Shown here: positions 7,670 through 16,594 of the stretch, piece after piece
Layout of the letters: each line of letters begins with the position of its first letter
How positions within the stretch are numbered: position 1 is the stretch's first letter
Assembly (NCBI GenBank): GCA_964618215.1
Contig: CAZTZE010000024.1
Location: 1 to 64,000, forward strand
DNA from: CG2-30-58-95 sp964618215
Lineage (GTDB): Bacteria > Chloroflexota > Anaerolineae > Anaerolineales > Villigracilaceae
DNA: 64,000 nt
Direction of reading: 5' to 3'
The notes under the pieces: generated by a model
What the model was told of the DNA's origin: nothing
What the model saw: only the letters and a program-made list of their open reading frames with translations
Databases searched by the model: none
Position numbers and translations under genes: made by a program

Positions 7670-8422
7670 ATGAAAGCACCTAATTTGAGGCTGGTCGCGA
7701 AGTCGTTGCTTGGTAGGACTCCCTTCTACCCAGTACATATTGGTGGGTATACCCGGCAACTATATTTCTGGAAGGAGTTAGTGCGCCTTCCTGTCAAGGA
7801 ATTCAGGCGGGTTCTTGATGCCGGTTGCGGTGCTGGGTATTATGCCCGTGATCTGGCTACCCGCTATCGGCATCTTGAGGTTGTTGGGCTTGATGTTGAG
7901 CTGGGGCGGGCAGTTTTGTCGGTTGAGCTGCCTGCGAACTTGCGCTTTTTTCAGGTTGACCTGCGTTCCTTGAATGACATCGGGAAGTATGATTTTATCT
8001 ATTGCATTGATGTTTTGGACGATGTGCTAGAGTATGAAGCAATTCTGACTAGGTTTCACAATGCCTTATGTAGTCGTGGGTATTTATGGATTCATCTGCC
8101 GCTTCACCCACGCCGTATTCAACTGGTCAACCATCAAGCCATATCAGACTATCTTGAGCTTGATCACAGGGCAAGTGTCGCTGATTTCATTTCGGAGGAA
8201 GTTGTTGCGAGTGTCCTTAGGGCGTCAGGGTTCACCATACTTAGAACGTATTATACATTTGGTTATTCGGCAACGCTGGCTTGGGAACTGGATCGAATAC
8301 TAGACAAATATCTAGTTCTAAAAATCGCTCTCATGCCCCTGCTGAGAACCATGGCGCGTCTTGATGTTGTGCTATCCAACAAGAGAGGGAATTCCTTCGC
8401 CATACTTTGTCGGAAGGAATGA
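7670..8422 (+). CDS. class I SAM-dependent methyltransferase
   Basis: A 250-residue methyltransferase. Motif I is V-L-D-A-G-C-G-A-G-Y-Y-A-R-D-L at about residues 49-63, the post-I acidic loop is V-V-G-L-D-V-E, and Y-D-F-I-Y-C-I-D-V-L-D-D is motif IV with the usual L-x-H/D-V replaced by a D-V-L-D-D variant. The C-terminal third is mostly hydrophobic and may contact membrane or a lipid-linked substrate. The gene is 27 nt downstream of the deacetylase, in the same orientation. Confidence 0.78.
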   Translation: MKAPNLRLVAKSLLGRTPFYPVHIGGYTRQLYFWKELVRLPVKEFRRVLDAGCGAGYYARDLATRYRHLEVVGLDVELGRAVLSVELPANLRFFQVDLRSLNDIGKYDFIYCIDVLDDVLEYEAILTRFHNALCSRGYLWIHLPLHPRRIQLVNHQAISDYLELDHRASVADFISEEVVASVLRASGFTILRTYYTFGYSATLAWELDRILDKYLVLKIALMPLLRTMARLDVVLSNKRGNSFAILCRKE

Positions 8423-8680
8423 TGACCATGCAACACTACTCGAAGATATCAAGACGAATTGGTATTCCGGAATGCGTCAACGACTTTGAGACAACTCAGG
8501 CCAGAGTTTAGTGTACAGGTTTGAGGTGCTGGCGGCCCCGAGACGCTGGCAGAGCCGGTTGGCACCGACTTGCCGCCTGCTTTACAAACCCCTGACACCA
8601 GGGACCGATCATCTCAACAAGATTTACACCGAGGAATCCTATGACAATTTCTCGAAGCAGATTATGTTATTTGGATCAGT

Positions 8681-9724
8681 ATGGGTTGGAAAATGCTGTA
8701 TAGAACTTTGCTTGTAGCCGGCGCCGGACTGGCTTTTCTGCTCTTGTTTCAGGCGCGCACGTTAAGGGATAGCGTTCGGGTCAATGAACTGGCATTGCAG
8801 ACTACTCGGATGGCTCTGGTTCCAGGTACTATGCTGGAAACACGCACCGAGGGTGGTAAGGCTCAGGTTGTTTATTTTCGAGGTTTACAGTCGCTGTGGG
8901 CTGGCGATAGTGCCGCAGCAATTGCTGCATTCCAATCACTTTCTCCCCAATGGCGTCAACCGGTTACCGGATGGCTTCTTGTTCAAGTCCTGGCGTCAAG
9001 CAACGACATTGTCCGAGCCTCTGCAACGCTTGGGGAAATGAACCTAGATACTGATACCCTAGTAGGCCTCGCGCGTGGCTTGCCCGCTCACGAGAACGAT
9101 TCCCTGAGACAGCTGTTGGCCGAACAGGCTCTTCACCAAGGGCAGGGCAGCATTGATTCCAGGCGATGGCTGGGCTTGTGGAGTTTAGCCAATAGTAATC
9201 CGAGACAAGCCATAGAAATCATTGAGCCAATTATCAGCCCAGAGGATCATTACCTTTGGAGTCAGTTGGGATGGGGCTATTATATTCTTGGCGATTACAC
9301 TCAGGCGGTGGAGGCATTCAAGCGATCTTGGGCACTGACACCTGAAGATCCCCTTTATCGGCTACGCCTCGCCCAGGCATATCAGGCGCGTAATGGGCAA
9401 GGAGATCGAGAACAAGCACGGGTTCTGTTAGAAGATTTAGTTTCAGAAGATGCTGGTGCCAGCGTAGAAACGTGGTATACCCTAGGATGGAATTATTACA
9501 TCTCTAACAGGGGCGTCGATGCCGTGGCCGCCTTTGAACGGGTAGTCGGCATGGAACCGAACAATAGCCTCTATCAACTGCGGCTGGCACAGGCACTGGT
9601 TCTGCGATCAGAGGGAAATGATCGCATGCGAGCGATTGCCCTTTTACAAAAAGCTGTCGCTCAATCGCCAAATTTTACTGAGGCAGCCAATCTGTTACAA
9701 AGTTTGACTTCGCCGGGACAATAA
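8681..9724 (+). CDS. TPR-repeat membrane-anchored protein
   Basis: A 347-residue protein with one N-terminal membrane segment (about residues 8-24) and several tetratricopeptide repeats, the clearest being L-W-S-Q-L-G-W-G-Y-Y-I-L-G-D-Y-T-Q-A-V-E-A-F and W-Y-T-L-G-W-N-Y-Y-I-S-N-R-G-V-D-A-V-A-A-F. TPR proteins scaffold complexes and are common in polysaccharide assembly loci. It lies just before a GT4 gene (12-nt gap). The 258-nt gap upstream (8423-8680) shows no gene I can support. Confidence 0.8.
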   Translation: MGWKMLYRTLLVAGAGLAFLLLFQARTLRDSVRVNELALQTTRMALVPGTMLETRTEGGKAQVVYFRGLQSLWAGDSAAAIAAFQSLSPQWRQPVTGWLLVQVLASSNDIVRASATLGEMNLDTDTLVGLARGLPAHENDSLRQLLAEQALHQGQGSIDSRRWLGLWSLANSNPRQAIEIIEPIISPEDHYLWSQLGWGYYILGDYTQAVEAFKRSWALTPEDPLYRLRLAQAYQARNGQGDREQARVLLEDLVSEDAGASVETWYTLGWNYYISNRGVDAVAAFERVVGMEPNNSLYQLRLAQALVLRSEGNDRMRAIALLQKAVAQSPNFTEAANLLQSLTSPGQ

Positions 9725-9736
9725 CTGGTACGCCGT

Positions 9737-10981
9737 ATGAAGAGAAAAATCAAAGTGCTATATCTACAGCACGCCGGAGAACTGGGCGGTTCCAGCATGA
9801 GCCTTCTTTACACGATGCAGGGCATGCGCGATCTTGGTCACACCTGTGTGGTTGCGCTGGCTCGCCCATCTTCAGAACTGGAGAAATTGTATACCGATGC
9901 GGGGTTTGAGACGATTCCCTGGCCCGGTCTGGCGCTGTGGGATCATAGTGCTGGTGGTCCGCGTCCGCCGTTGGATCCTCGGACATGGATGATGTATGCC
10001 AATTTGATCATGGGGTGGCGACGGGCCGCGTTCCGTACGTTAAAGTTGGTGGCAGAAACCCAACCTGATCTTGTACACCTGAATTCCATGACTTTCACGG
10101 TATCGGCCAACACCCTTATACGGACCAACGTACCGTTCGTATGGCACGTCAGGGAACCCCCGCCTGACCAGGGGCTGCGCACCCGGCTCATCCGTAGCGT
10201 TATGCAGCGAGCGCCCCAGTTGATCTTCATTTCCGACTTTGACCGGCAACAATGGATCGGCGGTAAAAAGGGGGAGGTAATCCACAACTTCGTCGAGCTT
10301 CAGCATTTTCGACCTGACACCGACGGACAGCCCCTTCGGCAGGCGCATCACATTCCCTCCGATGCAAGGGTCATTCTCTACTTGGGTGGCGTTTCTGCAA
10401 TCAAAGGATTTTTTGTGCTGCTCGACGCGCTGCATCTTCTGAAAGAGCGGGGCGATCATTTTGTCTGCCTGATGCCTGGAACCGTGCTTGGGCCCGCGCA
10501 GTCGTGGCAGGGGCGCATCGCCGGCAAGATCCTGCCCTTGGTGGGAAGTGGGACGCCGAAGCAAAAAGCCAGGAAACAGATCGCGCGGTATTCGCTTCAA
10601 GAAAACGTGCGTCCGCTACCTTTTGCAACCGACATCGTACCATTCTTTGCCGCATCGGATGTGGTGGTGTTTCCATCCACTAAACCGCATTTTGCCCGAC
10701 CGGTGATCGAAAGTATTGCGATGCACAAACCAGCCGTGGGCAGCGACCTCGGCGGTGTGCGAGAGTTACTGGCCGTCCATCCCCTGGGACGGCTCACGCC
10801 AGCAGGCGACCCTGTTGCGCTGGCGGACGCAATCCAGCAAGCGACGGGCAACAATTCCCAGTCGGCTGACTTGGACGCACAGTTTAGCAACGCAAAGATG
10901 TTGTTTGATCGGCGCTATGGCGTCAAGGCGATTGAAGCGGTGTATCGAAGGGTACTGCAATTGAACCATGCGCAATACTAG
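9737..10981 (+). CDS. glycosyltransferase family 4
   Basis: GT-B fold enzyme of 414 residues. The N-terminal half has Y-L-Q-H-A-G-E-L-G-G-S-S-M-S-L and the donor half shows I-L-Y-L-G-G-V-S-A-I-K-G followed by R-P-V-I-E-S-I-A-M-H-K-P-A-V, the E-x7-E type motif that holds the sugar nucleotide. The gene follows the TPR gene by 12 nt and overlaps the O-antigen-ligase-like gene by 14 nt. Donor and acceptor are not predictable. Confidence 0.87.
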   Translation: MKRKIKVLYLQHAGELGGSSMSLLYTMQGMRDLGHTCVVALARPSSELEKLYTDAGFETIPWPGLALWDHSAGGPRPPLDPRTWMMYANLIMGWRRAAFRTLKLVAETQPDLVHLNSMTFTVSANTLIRTNVPFVWHVREPPPDQGLRTRLIRSVMQRAPQLIFISDFDRQQWIGGKKGEVIHNFVELQHFRPDTDGQPLRQAHHIPSDARVILYLGGVSAIKGFFVLLDALHLLKERGDHFVCLMPGTVLGPAQSWQGRIAGKILPLVGSGTPKQKARKQIARYSLQENVRPLPFATDIVPFFAASDVVVFPSTKPHFARPVIESIAMHKPAVGSDLGGVRELLAVHPLGRLTPAGDPVALADAIQQATGNNSQSADLDAQFSNAKMLFDRRYGVKAIEAVYRRVLQLNHAQY

Positions 10982-12413
10982 TCAAGAAAATGGAAGAAAG
11001 CGAGCATTGCTTCTGTGCGTGCTTGCTGCAGGAATCTCGGGTTTAGGGTTTGTGTCGCCGCTGACTTCGACCGTCCTGTCCATCACCTTTGCTGCGTTTT
11101 TGATTTTCTGGGCCAATCCAGTGGGTCTTCCAGCACTGGCTATCCTTTGGATTCAGGCAGTCGCCTTTGGGGGAGCAGTCTATGATCCAGAACAACAATT
11201 TGCTAACGCGGTCTCTATTGCTGGGTTGCACCTCACACTTCAACTATTCACACTTTTTGGGATAACAATTCGTAGCTTGTTTGAATGGTTTTTCCATCCG
11301 CAGACCTTTGGTCATTCTCGATGGATTCTGAGGAGTTTTGCGTTATGGCTTTTATTTTTTCTGATCACGGTTATCTCTGCATTGTGGGGAAAGAACTCAG
11401 GTTACGTGAATGCTACAGAACCACTGCGTGCTTCGATGTCACTTGCTGCTCTGTTTTATGGCATGATCCTGACAGCAAAGATCAAGAGAGTGCCTTGGGT
11501 GGCGGAGTGGCTGTTGCGGATCGCAGCAGTCGTCCTGGTATTGGTCGCCGCAGGTCTTTATTGGAACCACATTGCCTATTTCTACGTACCGTTGGGGGCG
11601 TGCGCCTTTTGGTACGCAGTGCACCAAAAGCGCTGGTTGCTAGCCGCAGTCTGCGGCGTTGCACCGATTGCGATTGCTTTTTTTACGGGAGATACGCTCA
11701 CGCTGATAGCATCGACATTGCTCGGTCTGGTGGCTGGCTTCTGGTTGTTTCACTCAAACAAGTCTCTCGGCAGAAGTGCAACTTCTAGATGGACGCGACT
11801 GGTCTTCCCAATCAGTTTTCTTCTGTTGTTGGCAGTCCTGTTTTCAACTTATTCTCCGGTATACGACACAAGCACCAGTACCGACCTGACTGATAGGTTT
11901 GTGTCGAAACTTTTTCTTGACCGCGGCATATTCTGGCGAGCAGCGTGGGCCAGAGTAATCGAGAACCCAGAGGTCGTGTCTCCTGCAGGCAGGCCGCTGC
12001 TGGTTTATTTCCCCGGTAGTGGTTTGCAAGATGATCTCTGGAAAATTCACGTTCATAATTCCTACCTTGAGATGCTTCGCCAGACTGGCATCCTGGGTGG
12101 GGTTATCTTCTTGATTCTCGTCATACGGTTTTGGCTAAAATTGCGTATCGCATTGCTTGACTCGGTTATACCTATCGAGCGTGTTTTTGCGGGCGCAGCG
12201 CTGATCACTGTGCTCGTGGGGGCGACCACGGACATTTATCCTTTCGACTTTTTTGTTGGCCCGTGGGTATGGTTGTGGGCCGGCATTGCCATAGGCTTGA
12301 GCCAATCCAGGTATGCAACAAACCCGTCAGTATCCACCAGTCAATCGGCTACCCTTGTCGCGCAGCGGATTCCTGTGAATCGCGGCCTTGGAGAACAGGC
12401 GCGTCCCAACTAA
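10968..12413 (+). CDS. O-antigen ligase / polymerase family membrane protein
   Basis: A 481-residue protein with about 12 hydrophobic segments. The large periplasmic loop contains D-R-G-I-F-W-R-A-A-W and I-H-V-H-N-S-Y-L-E-M-L-R-Q-T-G-I-L-G-G, the conserved His-Asn-x-Tyr-Leu signature of the Wzy_C (PF04932) family. It should act outside the membrane, polymerising repeat units or ligating glycan. A second family member is at 45547. Its start overlaps the upstream GT4 gene. Confidence 0.8.
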   Translation: MRNTSQENGRKRALLLCVLAAGISGLGFVSPLTSTVLSITFAAFLIFWANPVGLPALAILWIQAVAFGGAVYDPEQQFANAVSIAGLHLTLQLFTLFGITIRSLFEWFFHPQTFGHSRWILRSFALWLLFFLITVISALWGKNSGYVNATEPLRASMSLAALFYGMILTAKIKRVPWVAEWLLRIAAVVLVLVAAGLYWNHIAYFYVPLGACAFWYAVHQKRWLLAAVCGVAPIAIAFFTGDTLTLIASTLLGLVAGFWLFHSNKSLGRSATSRWTRLVFPISFLLLLAVLFSTYSPVYDTSTSTDLTDRFVSKLFLDRGIFWRAAWARVIENPEVVSPAGRPLLVYFPGSGLQDDLWKIHVHNSYLEMLRQTGILGGVIFLILVIRFWLKLRIALLDSVIPIERVFAGAALITVLVGATTDIYPFDFFVGPWVWLWAGIAIGLSQSRYATNPSVSTSQSATLVAQRIPVNRGLGEQARPN

Positions 12414-12484
12414 TAGATGCACGAAGCCGATGTTGCTGCTTCATATTTACCAGTGCCAGTCGTTTCTAAAGAGGTATACCCGCA

Positions 12485-13702
12485 GTGATAAACGCCCGAC
12501 CAGCTATTGCCTTTCTGGGAGCTGTTCTTCCTGATGAGATGTGTAGCCAATCACCTGCTTGTAGTCCGGCCGCCAATAAAGACGTGTTACAGCTTATTGG
12601 GGCGCTACGCCGGGTGTCGAATGCTGGCCCATCTGTTTTCAGCGTGCAACCAATTGCTGCGTATCCGAAATCACACCGAATTTTGGTTCGTCCTAGTTCT
12701 ACGGATCTTGGTGAAGGCATCCGTTGCCAGATGATTCCGTTCATTAACATCGTGTTCTTTAAGCAGTTAACTATTGGGCTGGCAAATCTGTTCTGCTTGT
12801 CAGGCTGGTTGTGGAGTCATCGTCACCGTTCTAGGTATATCCTGGTGCATAATGTGTATCCACCCATGTCATTGCCCGTTCTTCTGGCAACCAAATTATT
12901 CGGCGGCAAACCAGTAGCGTTGGTGATGGACTTGCCACACAATATGTCCTATGACTTCCGCGGTGTGCGGGGCAAGTTACAGAGGTTTAATCTGTTTGTG
13001 GAAACTCGTGCGTTGGCCCATTTTTCAGGGATCATCGCCTACACGCGCTATATAGGGGAAGATCACGCGCCACACGTGCCCATGATCGTAATGGAGGGAG
13101 GCGTTGATGTTAATGAAGTGAATCTGGTCCCCACTACTGAGTCGGCAGACGCCTCTGCCAATGAGCGGGTTATCTGTTATAGTGGCACATTGAGCACGGT
13201 GAACGGCATCGAGTTATTGCTCGATGCGTTTCGCCTCTTGCCAGATCCCAAGTATCGCCTTTGGATTTTTGGGCGCGGGCCACTCGAGTCGCTGGTGCGT
13301 GAGGCTACGCAGCGAGATAGCCGCATTGTCTTTTTTGGATTCGTTCCAAATCAGATAGAGGTATTGCGCAGTCAGCGCAGATCGACAGTGTTGGTCAATC
13401 TACGGTTGCATGATAAACTTATCAACCGGTATACCTTTCCTTCAAAACTGCGTGAATATATGCTCAGCGCTCGTCCAGTTATCTCGACTGCTGCCCCCGG
13501 CATTCCAGAAGAGTATCATGAGTTCATTCATATCTTGCAGGATGAGACGCCACATGGCTTATCCTACCTACTGCACGATGTTTGCTCCAAGTCTCCGGTG
13601 GAACTAAATGAATTCGGCAGTCGAGCGCGAGATTTTGTGTTGCAGACAAAGAACTGGACGATACAGGGGCGACGTGTCTATGAATTCATCCGGAAGCTAT
13701 GA
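12485..13702 (+). CDS. glycosyltransferase family 4
   Basis: A 405-residue GT-B type protein with GTG start. The donor half begins at about residue 235 with V-I-C-Y-S-G-T-L-S-T-V-N-G-I-E-L-L, followed by L-W-I-F-G-R-G-P-L-E and R-Y-T-F-P-S-K-L-R-E-Y-M-L-S-A-R-P-V-I, typical for GT4. Its 3' end overlaps the truncated glycosyltransferase gene that follows by 23 nt. The first 60 residues look diverged and might begin later. Confidence 0.8.
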   Translation: MINARPAIAFLGAVLPDEMCSQSPACSPAANKDVLQLIGALRRVSNAGPSVFSVQPIAAYPKSHRILVRPSSTDLGEGIRCQMIPFINIVFFKQLTIGLANLFCLSGWLWSHRHRSRYILVHNVYPPMSLPVLLATKLFGGKPVALVMDLPHNMSYDFRGVRGKLQRFNLFVETRALAHFSGIIAYTRYIGEDHAPHVPMIVMEGGVDVNEVNLVPTTESADASANERVICYSGTLSTVNGIELLLDAFRLLPDPKYRLWIFGRGPLESLVREATQRDSRIVFFGFVPNQIEVLRSQRRSTVLVNLRLHDKLINRYTFPSKLREYMLSARPVISTAAPGIPEEYHEFIHILQDETPHGLSYLLHDVCSKSPVELNEFGSRARDFVLQTKNWTIQGRRVYEFIRKL

Positions 13703-14183
13703 GGTACATCCCTTGAATATCCTCCATTTGACTGCTTCCATTGGTCCTGCGTCGGGTGGTTTGGGTCCCGTAGCGATTGAGCTTACAAAAGAGCAACGTT
13801 TACTAGGTCACTCACCAGCCATATGGACCCTCGATACAGCTAACATTGTTGGGCATGCAGCCCAGTTGGAGGGGATAGAGCCAGCAGCGTTGAGTACATT
13901 CCCAAGATTCGGGCCACGCCAGTTGGGGTATAGTTTGCAAATGGAACAAGCGGCAGTATCAGCAAAAGGTGCAGGCTATGATATGCTGCATCAGCATGGC
14001 ATTCGGCTGGCTATGTCGCGTGTCACCAACCGTTGGCGCTCTGTTTTCCGGCGCCCAACAGTAGTCGCACCACACGGCACCTTAGAGGAATATACACTCA
14101 GAATATCGGGGCAAATGAATATTCATGGATACTTAGTGCTCAACCGATTCATACTGGACGTTACAGATGCGAATTCTGATTGA
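13680..14183 (+). pseudogene. truncated GT4 glycosyltransferase (N-terminal half only)
   Basis: The product has a typical GT4 N-terminus: L-N-I-L-H-L-T-A-S-I-G-P-A-S-G-G-L-G-P-V-A-I-E-L, then H-Q-H-G-I-R and V-V-A-P-H-G-T-L-E-E-Y. It stops after 167 residues, just where the donor-binding half should begin. The break falls into a second glycosyltransferase start (14167), so a deletion seems to have joined two glycosyltransferase genes. It lacks the nucleotide-sugar site and is probably inactive. Confidence 0.75.
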
Positions 14184-14283
14184 CGCGCTGAGTGCTCGCG
14201 TCGGTGGTGGCATAACCTACGTTCAGAATATCCTGCCCGCTCTCTTGCGGTTGAATAGTCAATACACTTTCGTGATCTACTGA
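14167..14283 (+). pseudogene. remnant of a second GT4 glycosyltransferase start
   Basis: A 38-codon open frame starts M-R-I-L-I-D-A-L-S-A-R-V-G-G-G-I-T-Y, a standard GT4 N-terminus with the Gly-rich loop, and stops after T-F-V-I-Y. It begins inside the end of the preceding truncated gene and ends 10 nt before the next intact gene. It is the leading fragment of another deleted glycosyltransferase. Confidence 0.68.
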
Positions 14284-14293
14284 GGCTGTTGTG

Positions 14294-15259
14294 ATGAACA
14301 TGATTGCAATTACTGGAGCAACTGGTTTTCTCGGACAACATCTATTGGATTTTCTTGCGGATCGGGATGATATCCAAGTGAGGGTGCTGATTCATCGGAA
14401 TCGAAGCAACAAAATACTGAATAGAAAAAACCTTGTGGCGATTGAAGGGGATCTGGAGAATCCTGAAACACTAGATAAACTCATGCAGCCAGGCTGTACG
14501 GTTGTCAATCTCGTCTATTTGGGCAATCGGGCGAAACGGGAAAACCTGGAAGCGATGGAGAACTTGGCGCAAGTGTGCGCGAGGGCGAGGGTAAAACGGC
14601 TTGTTCACTGCAGCACTGCCGTAGTCGTGGGCGGAGCGCGCCATGGAGTGATCACCGAAAGTACTTCATGCCATCCGACCACCGAATACGAAGTGACCAA
14701 ACTGGCGGTAGAAAAGATTTTCCAACGAAGAGCCGGCAATGACTTTGAGGTTGCGATCTTGCGTCCGACCGCGGTTTTCGGGCCAGGAGGCAAAAACCTG
14801 GTTAAATTAGCCAGCGATCTGAGGCAGGGGAAGCCAACAACCAACTATTTGAAATCCCTCCTGTTCAATCGCCGCAGGATGAATCTTGTTTACGTGGCGA
14901 ATGTCGTTTCGGCTATCGCGTTCCTGATCGAGTTGGCTGGAGGAATTGACCGAGAGGTCTTCATTGTTTCCGATGACGAAGACCCATCAAATAACTATCA
15001 CGACGTTGAAAAATACTTGATGAAAAGTTTCGGATATGCAGATTACCCGGTATCGCGCATCCCGTTGCCACCTTTCGTTCTCGCCTTCCTATTGCGGCTG
15101 GCTGGAAGATCCAACTGGAACCCATCGCGCGTCTATTCCTGCGAGAAACTCTTGAAGGCCGGTTTCAGAAAACCGGTTGCGTTTGAATCGGGACTGGCTT
15201 TTTTCGCCGACTGGTACAAAGATCAGTTTCGTCGGAACGGGAGTCAAGCGAATTCATGA
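14294..15259 (+). CDS. NAD-dependent epimerase/dehydratase
   Basis: Extended SDR of 321 residues: G-A-T-G-F-L-G-Q at residues 7-14, catalytic Y-E-V-T-K, then I-L-R-P-T-A-V-F-G-P-G-G. The product ends with a hydrophobic helix and a short tail, suggesting contact with the membrane. It may reduce or epimerise a sugar nucleotide. It overlaps the next gene by 4 nt (ATGA), so the two are translationally coupled. GTG at 14291 is an alternative start. Confidence 0.83.
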   Translation: MNMIAITGATGFLGQHLLDFLADRDDIQVRVLIHRNRSNKILNRKNLVAIEGDLENPETLDKLMQPGCTVVNLVYLGNRAKRENLEAMENLAQVCARARVKRLVHCSTAVVVGGARHGVITESTSCHPTTEYEVTKLAVEKIFQRRAGNDFEVAILRPTAVFGPGGKNLVKLASDLRQGKPTTNYLKSLLFNRRRMNLVYVANVVSAIAFLIELAGGIDREVFIVSDDEDPSNNYHDVEKYLMKSFGYADYPVSRIPLPPFVLAFLLRLAGRSNWNPSRVYSCEKLLKAGFRKPVAFESGLAFFADWYKDQFRRNGSQANS

Positions 15260-16392
15260 AGGTGTTGAATGTGAATTGCACGCTTGACCCCGTAGGTGGC
15301 GGAGGGGGCGCGGAAAGAACTTTTCAGATGAGCCGGGCTCTGGCCAAGGCCGGCATACCCTGCACCGTTCTGACGCTGGACGTCGGCTTGATCCCAGAGC
15401 GCATTCAGGAACTTGAGGGTACTCGGGTCATTGCGTTGCATTGCTTGTCCAAGCGCTTTTACATTCCCGCTTTTTCGTATGCGCTCGTGCAAAAGGCTCT
15501 GGAAGAGGCGGACATTGTCCATCTGATGGGGCACTGGACTCTGCTTAATGCGCTGGTCTACTTCCTCGTGTGCCGTCAGCACAAACCCTACGTGGTCTGT
15601 GCTGCCGGGACGCTGCCTATCTACGGCAGATCCAAGTCTCTCAAGAGACTTTACAATTGGATTGTTGGCAGGAGAATAATTCAGAACGCCAACGCCTGCA
15701 TTGCGATTACTGGCGACGAGCGCTCTCACTTTGAGGCTTACGGAGCCGAGGCGAATCAAGTCGTCGTTATCCCTAACGGAATCAACCCCGACAATTATCC
15801 GGAGAGCGATGGTGCGGAGTTTCGCAGCAAATATGGTTTGGGCGATTATCCGTTCATATTATTTGTCGGACGATTGAATTCTATCAAAGGGCCGGATTTG
15901 CTGTTGCGTGCTTTCTGTAAGGTTAAAGATGATTTTCAATCTCACCGCATGGTCTTTGCCGGCCCGGATGAAGGGATGCTGTCTGAGTTGAGAGAAATTG
16001 CCGCAGCGCACGGGATCAGCGATCGGGTCATCTTTACCGGTTATCTGGGTGGGGTTGCCAAGAACCAGGCTTTTCACGCTTCCGAACTGGTTGTGATTCC
16101 TTCCAGGCAGGAAGCCATGTCAATCGTCATTCTCGAAGCGGGGATTGCAGGGAAACCGGTATTAATCACAGACCAGTGCGGTTTTGATGAGATAGCCAGC
16201 CGGGGTGGCGGCCAGGTGGTCCCGGCTTCGGTGGATGGGTTACAATGGGGACTGGCTGAAATCCTAAGAGACCCGGCTAAATTGAACGCAATGGGAACAA
16301 ACCTAAGGAAATACACGCTCGAATATTTTGACTGGGACTCGATAGTTCAAAGATATTTGGAGTTATACACTCGAATACTCCGGCCAGGCTAG
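15256..16392 (+). CDS. glycosyltransferase family 4
   Basis: GT-B protein of 378 residues. A Gly-rich loop G-G-G-G-G-A-E-R-T-F is near the N-terminus; V-V-I-P-N-G-I-N-P-D, I-L-F-V-G-R-L-N-S-I-K-G-P-D-L-L and S-R-Q-E-A-M-S-I-V-I-L-E-A-G-I-A-G-K-P-V are the conserved donor-site segments, the last containing the E-x7-E motif. Complete and intact, unlike the truncated GT4 genes just upstream. Confidence 0.9.
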   Translation: MKVLNVNCTLDPVGGGGGAERTFQMSRALAKAGIPCTVLTLDVGLIPERIQELEGTRVIALHCLSKRFYIPAFSYALVQKALEEADIVHLMGHWTLLNALVYFLVCRQHKPYVVCAAGTLPIYGRSKSLKRLYNWIVGRRIIQNANACIAITGDERSHFEAYGAEANQVVVIPNGINPDNYPESDGAEFRSKYGLGDYPFILFVGRLNSIKGPDLLLRAFCKVKDDFQSHRMVFAGPDEGMLSELREIAAAHGISDRVIFTGYLGGVAKNQAFHASELVVIPSRQEAMSIVILEAGIAGKPVLITDQCGFDEIASRGGGQVVPASVDGLQWGLAEILRDPAKLNAMGTNLRKYTLEYFDWDSIVQRYLELYTRILRPG

Positions 16393-16425
16393 CCCGGCCG
16401 GCAATGGTGTGTGAAAGTGGATCTG

Positions 16426-16566
16426 ATGAGGGTATCAATCTTGGACAGTGCTGGCATGTTCGGTCATAAACTCTGGCAAGCCTATGCGAACGGTTTGACA
16501 CTTGGGCCACGGTTCGATCGGTCTACAATACTTATGCCTATCGACCGTGCAGGCCAGCCGCGATGA
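16426..16566 (+). pseudogene. remnant of an RmlD-like reductase N-terminus
   Basis: A 46-codon open frame begins M-R-V-S-I-L-D-S-A-G-M-F-G-H-K-L-W-Q, resembling the Rossmann start of dTDP-4-dehydrorhamnose-reductase-like SDRs (compare V-L-V-L-G-G-T-G-M-L-G-Q in the gene at 22220). The rest does not match and it stops after Q-P-R. It overlaps no intact gene and sits between the GT4 and GT39 genes. Probably the leftover of a deleted sugar-nucleotide reductase gene. Confidence 0.5.
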
Positions 16567-16594
16567 TGACTATTCGAGGAAAGAGGAAACGATC

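Noticed and set aside
8423..8680. Possible small gene at 8511-8717
   Set aside because: 68 codons without family features, and it runs into the start of the TPR gene in another frame.
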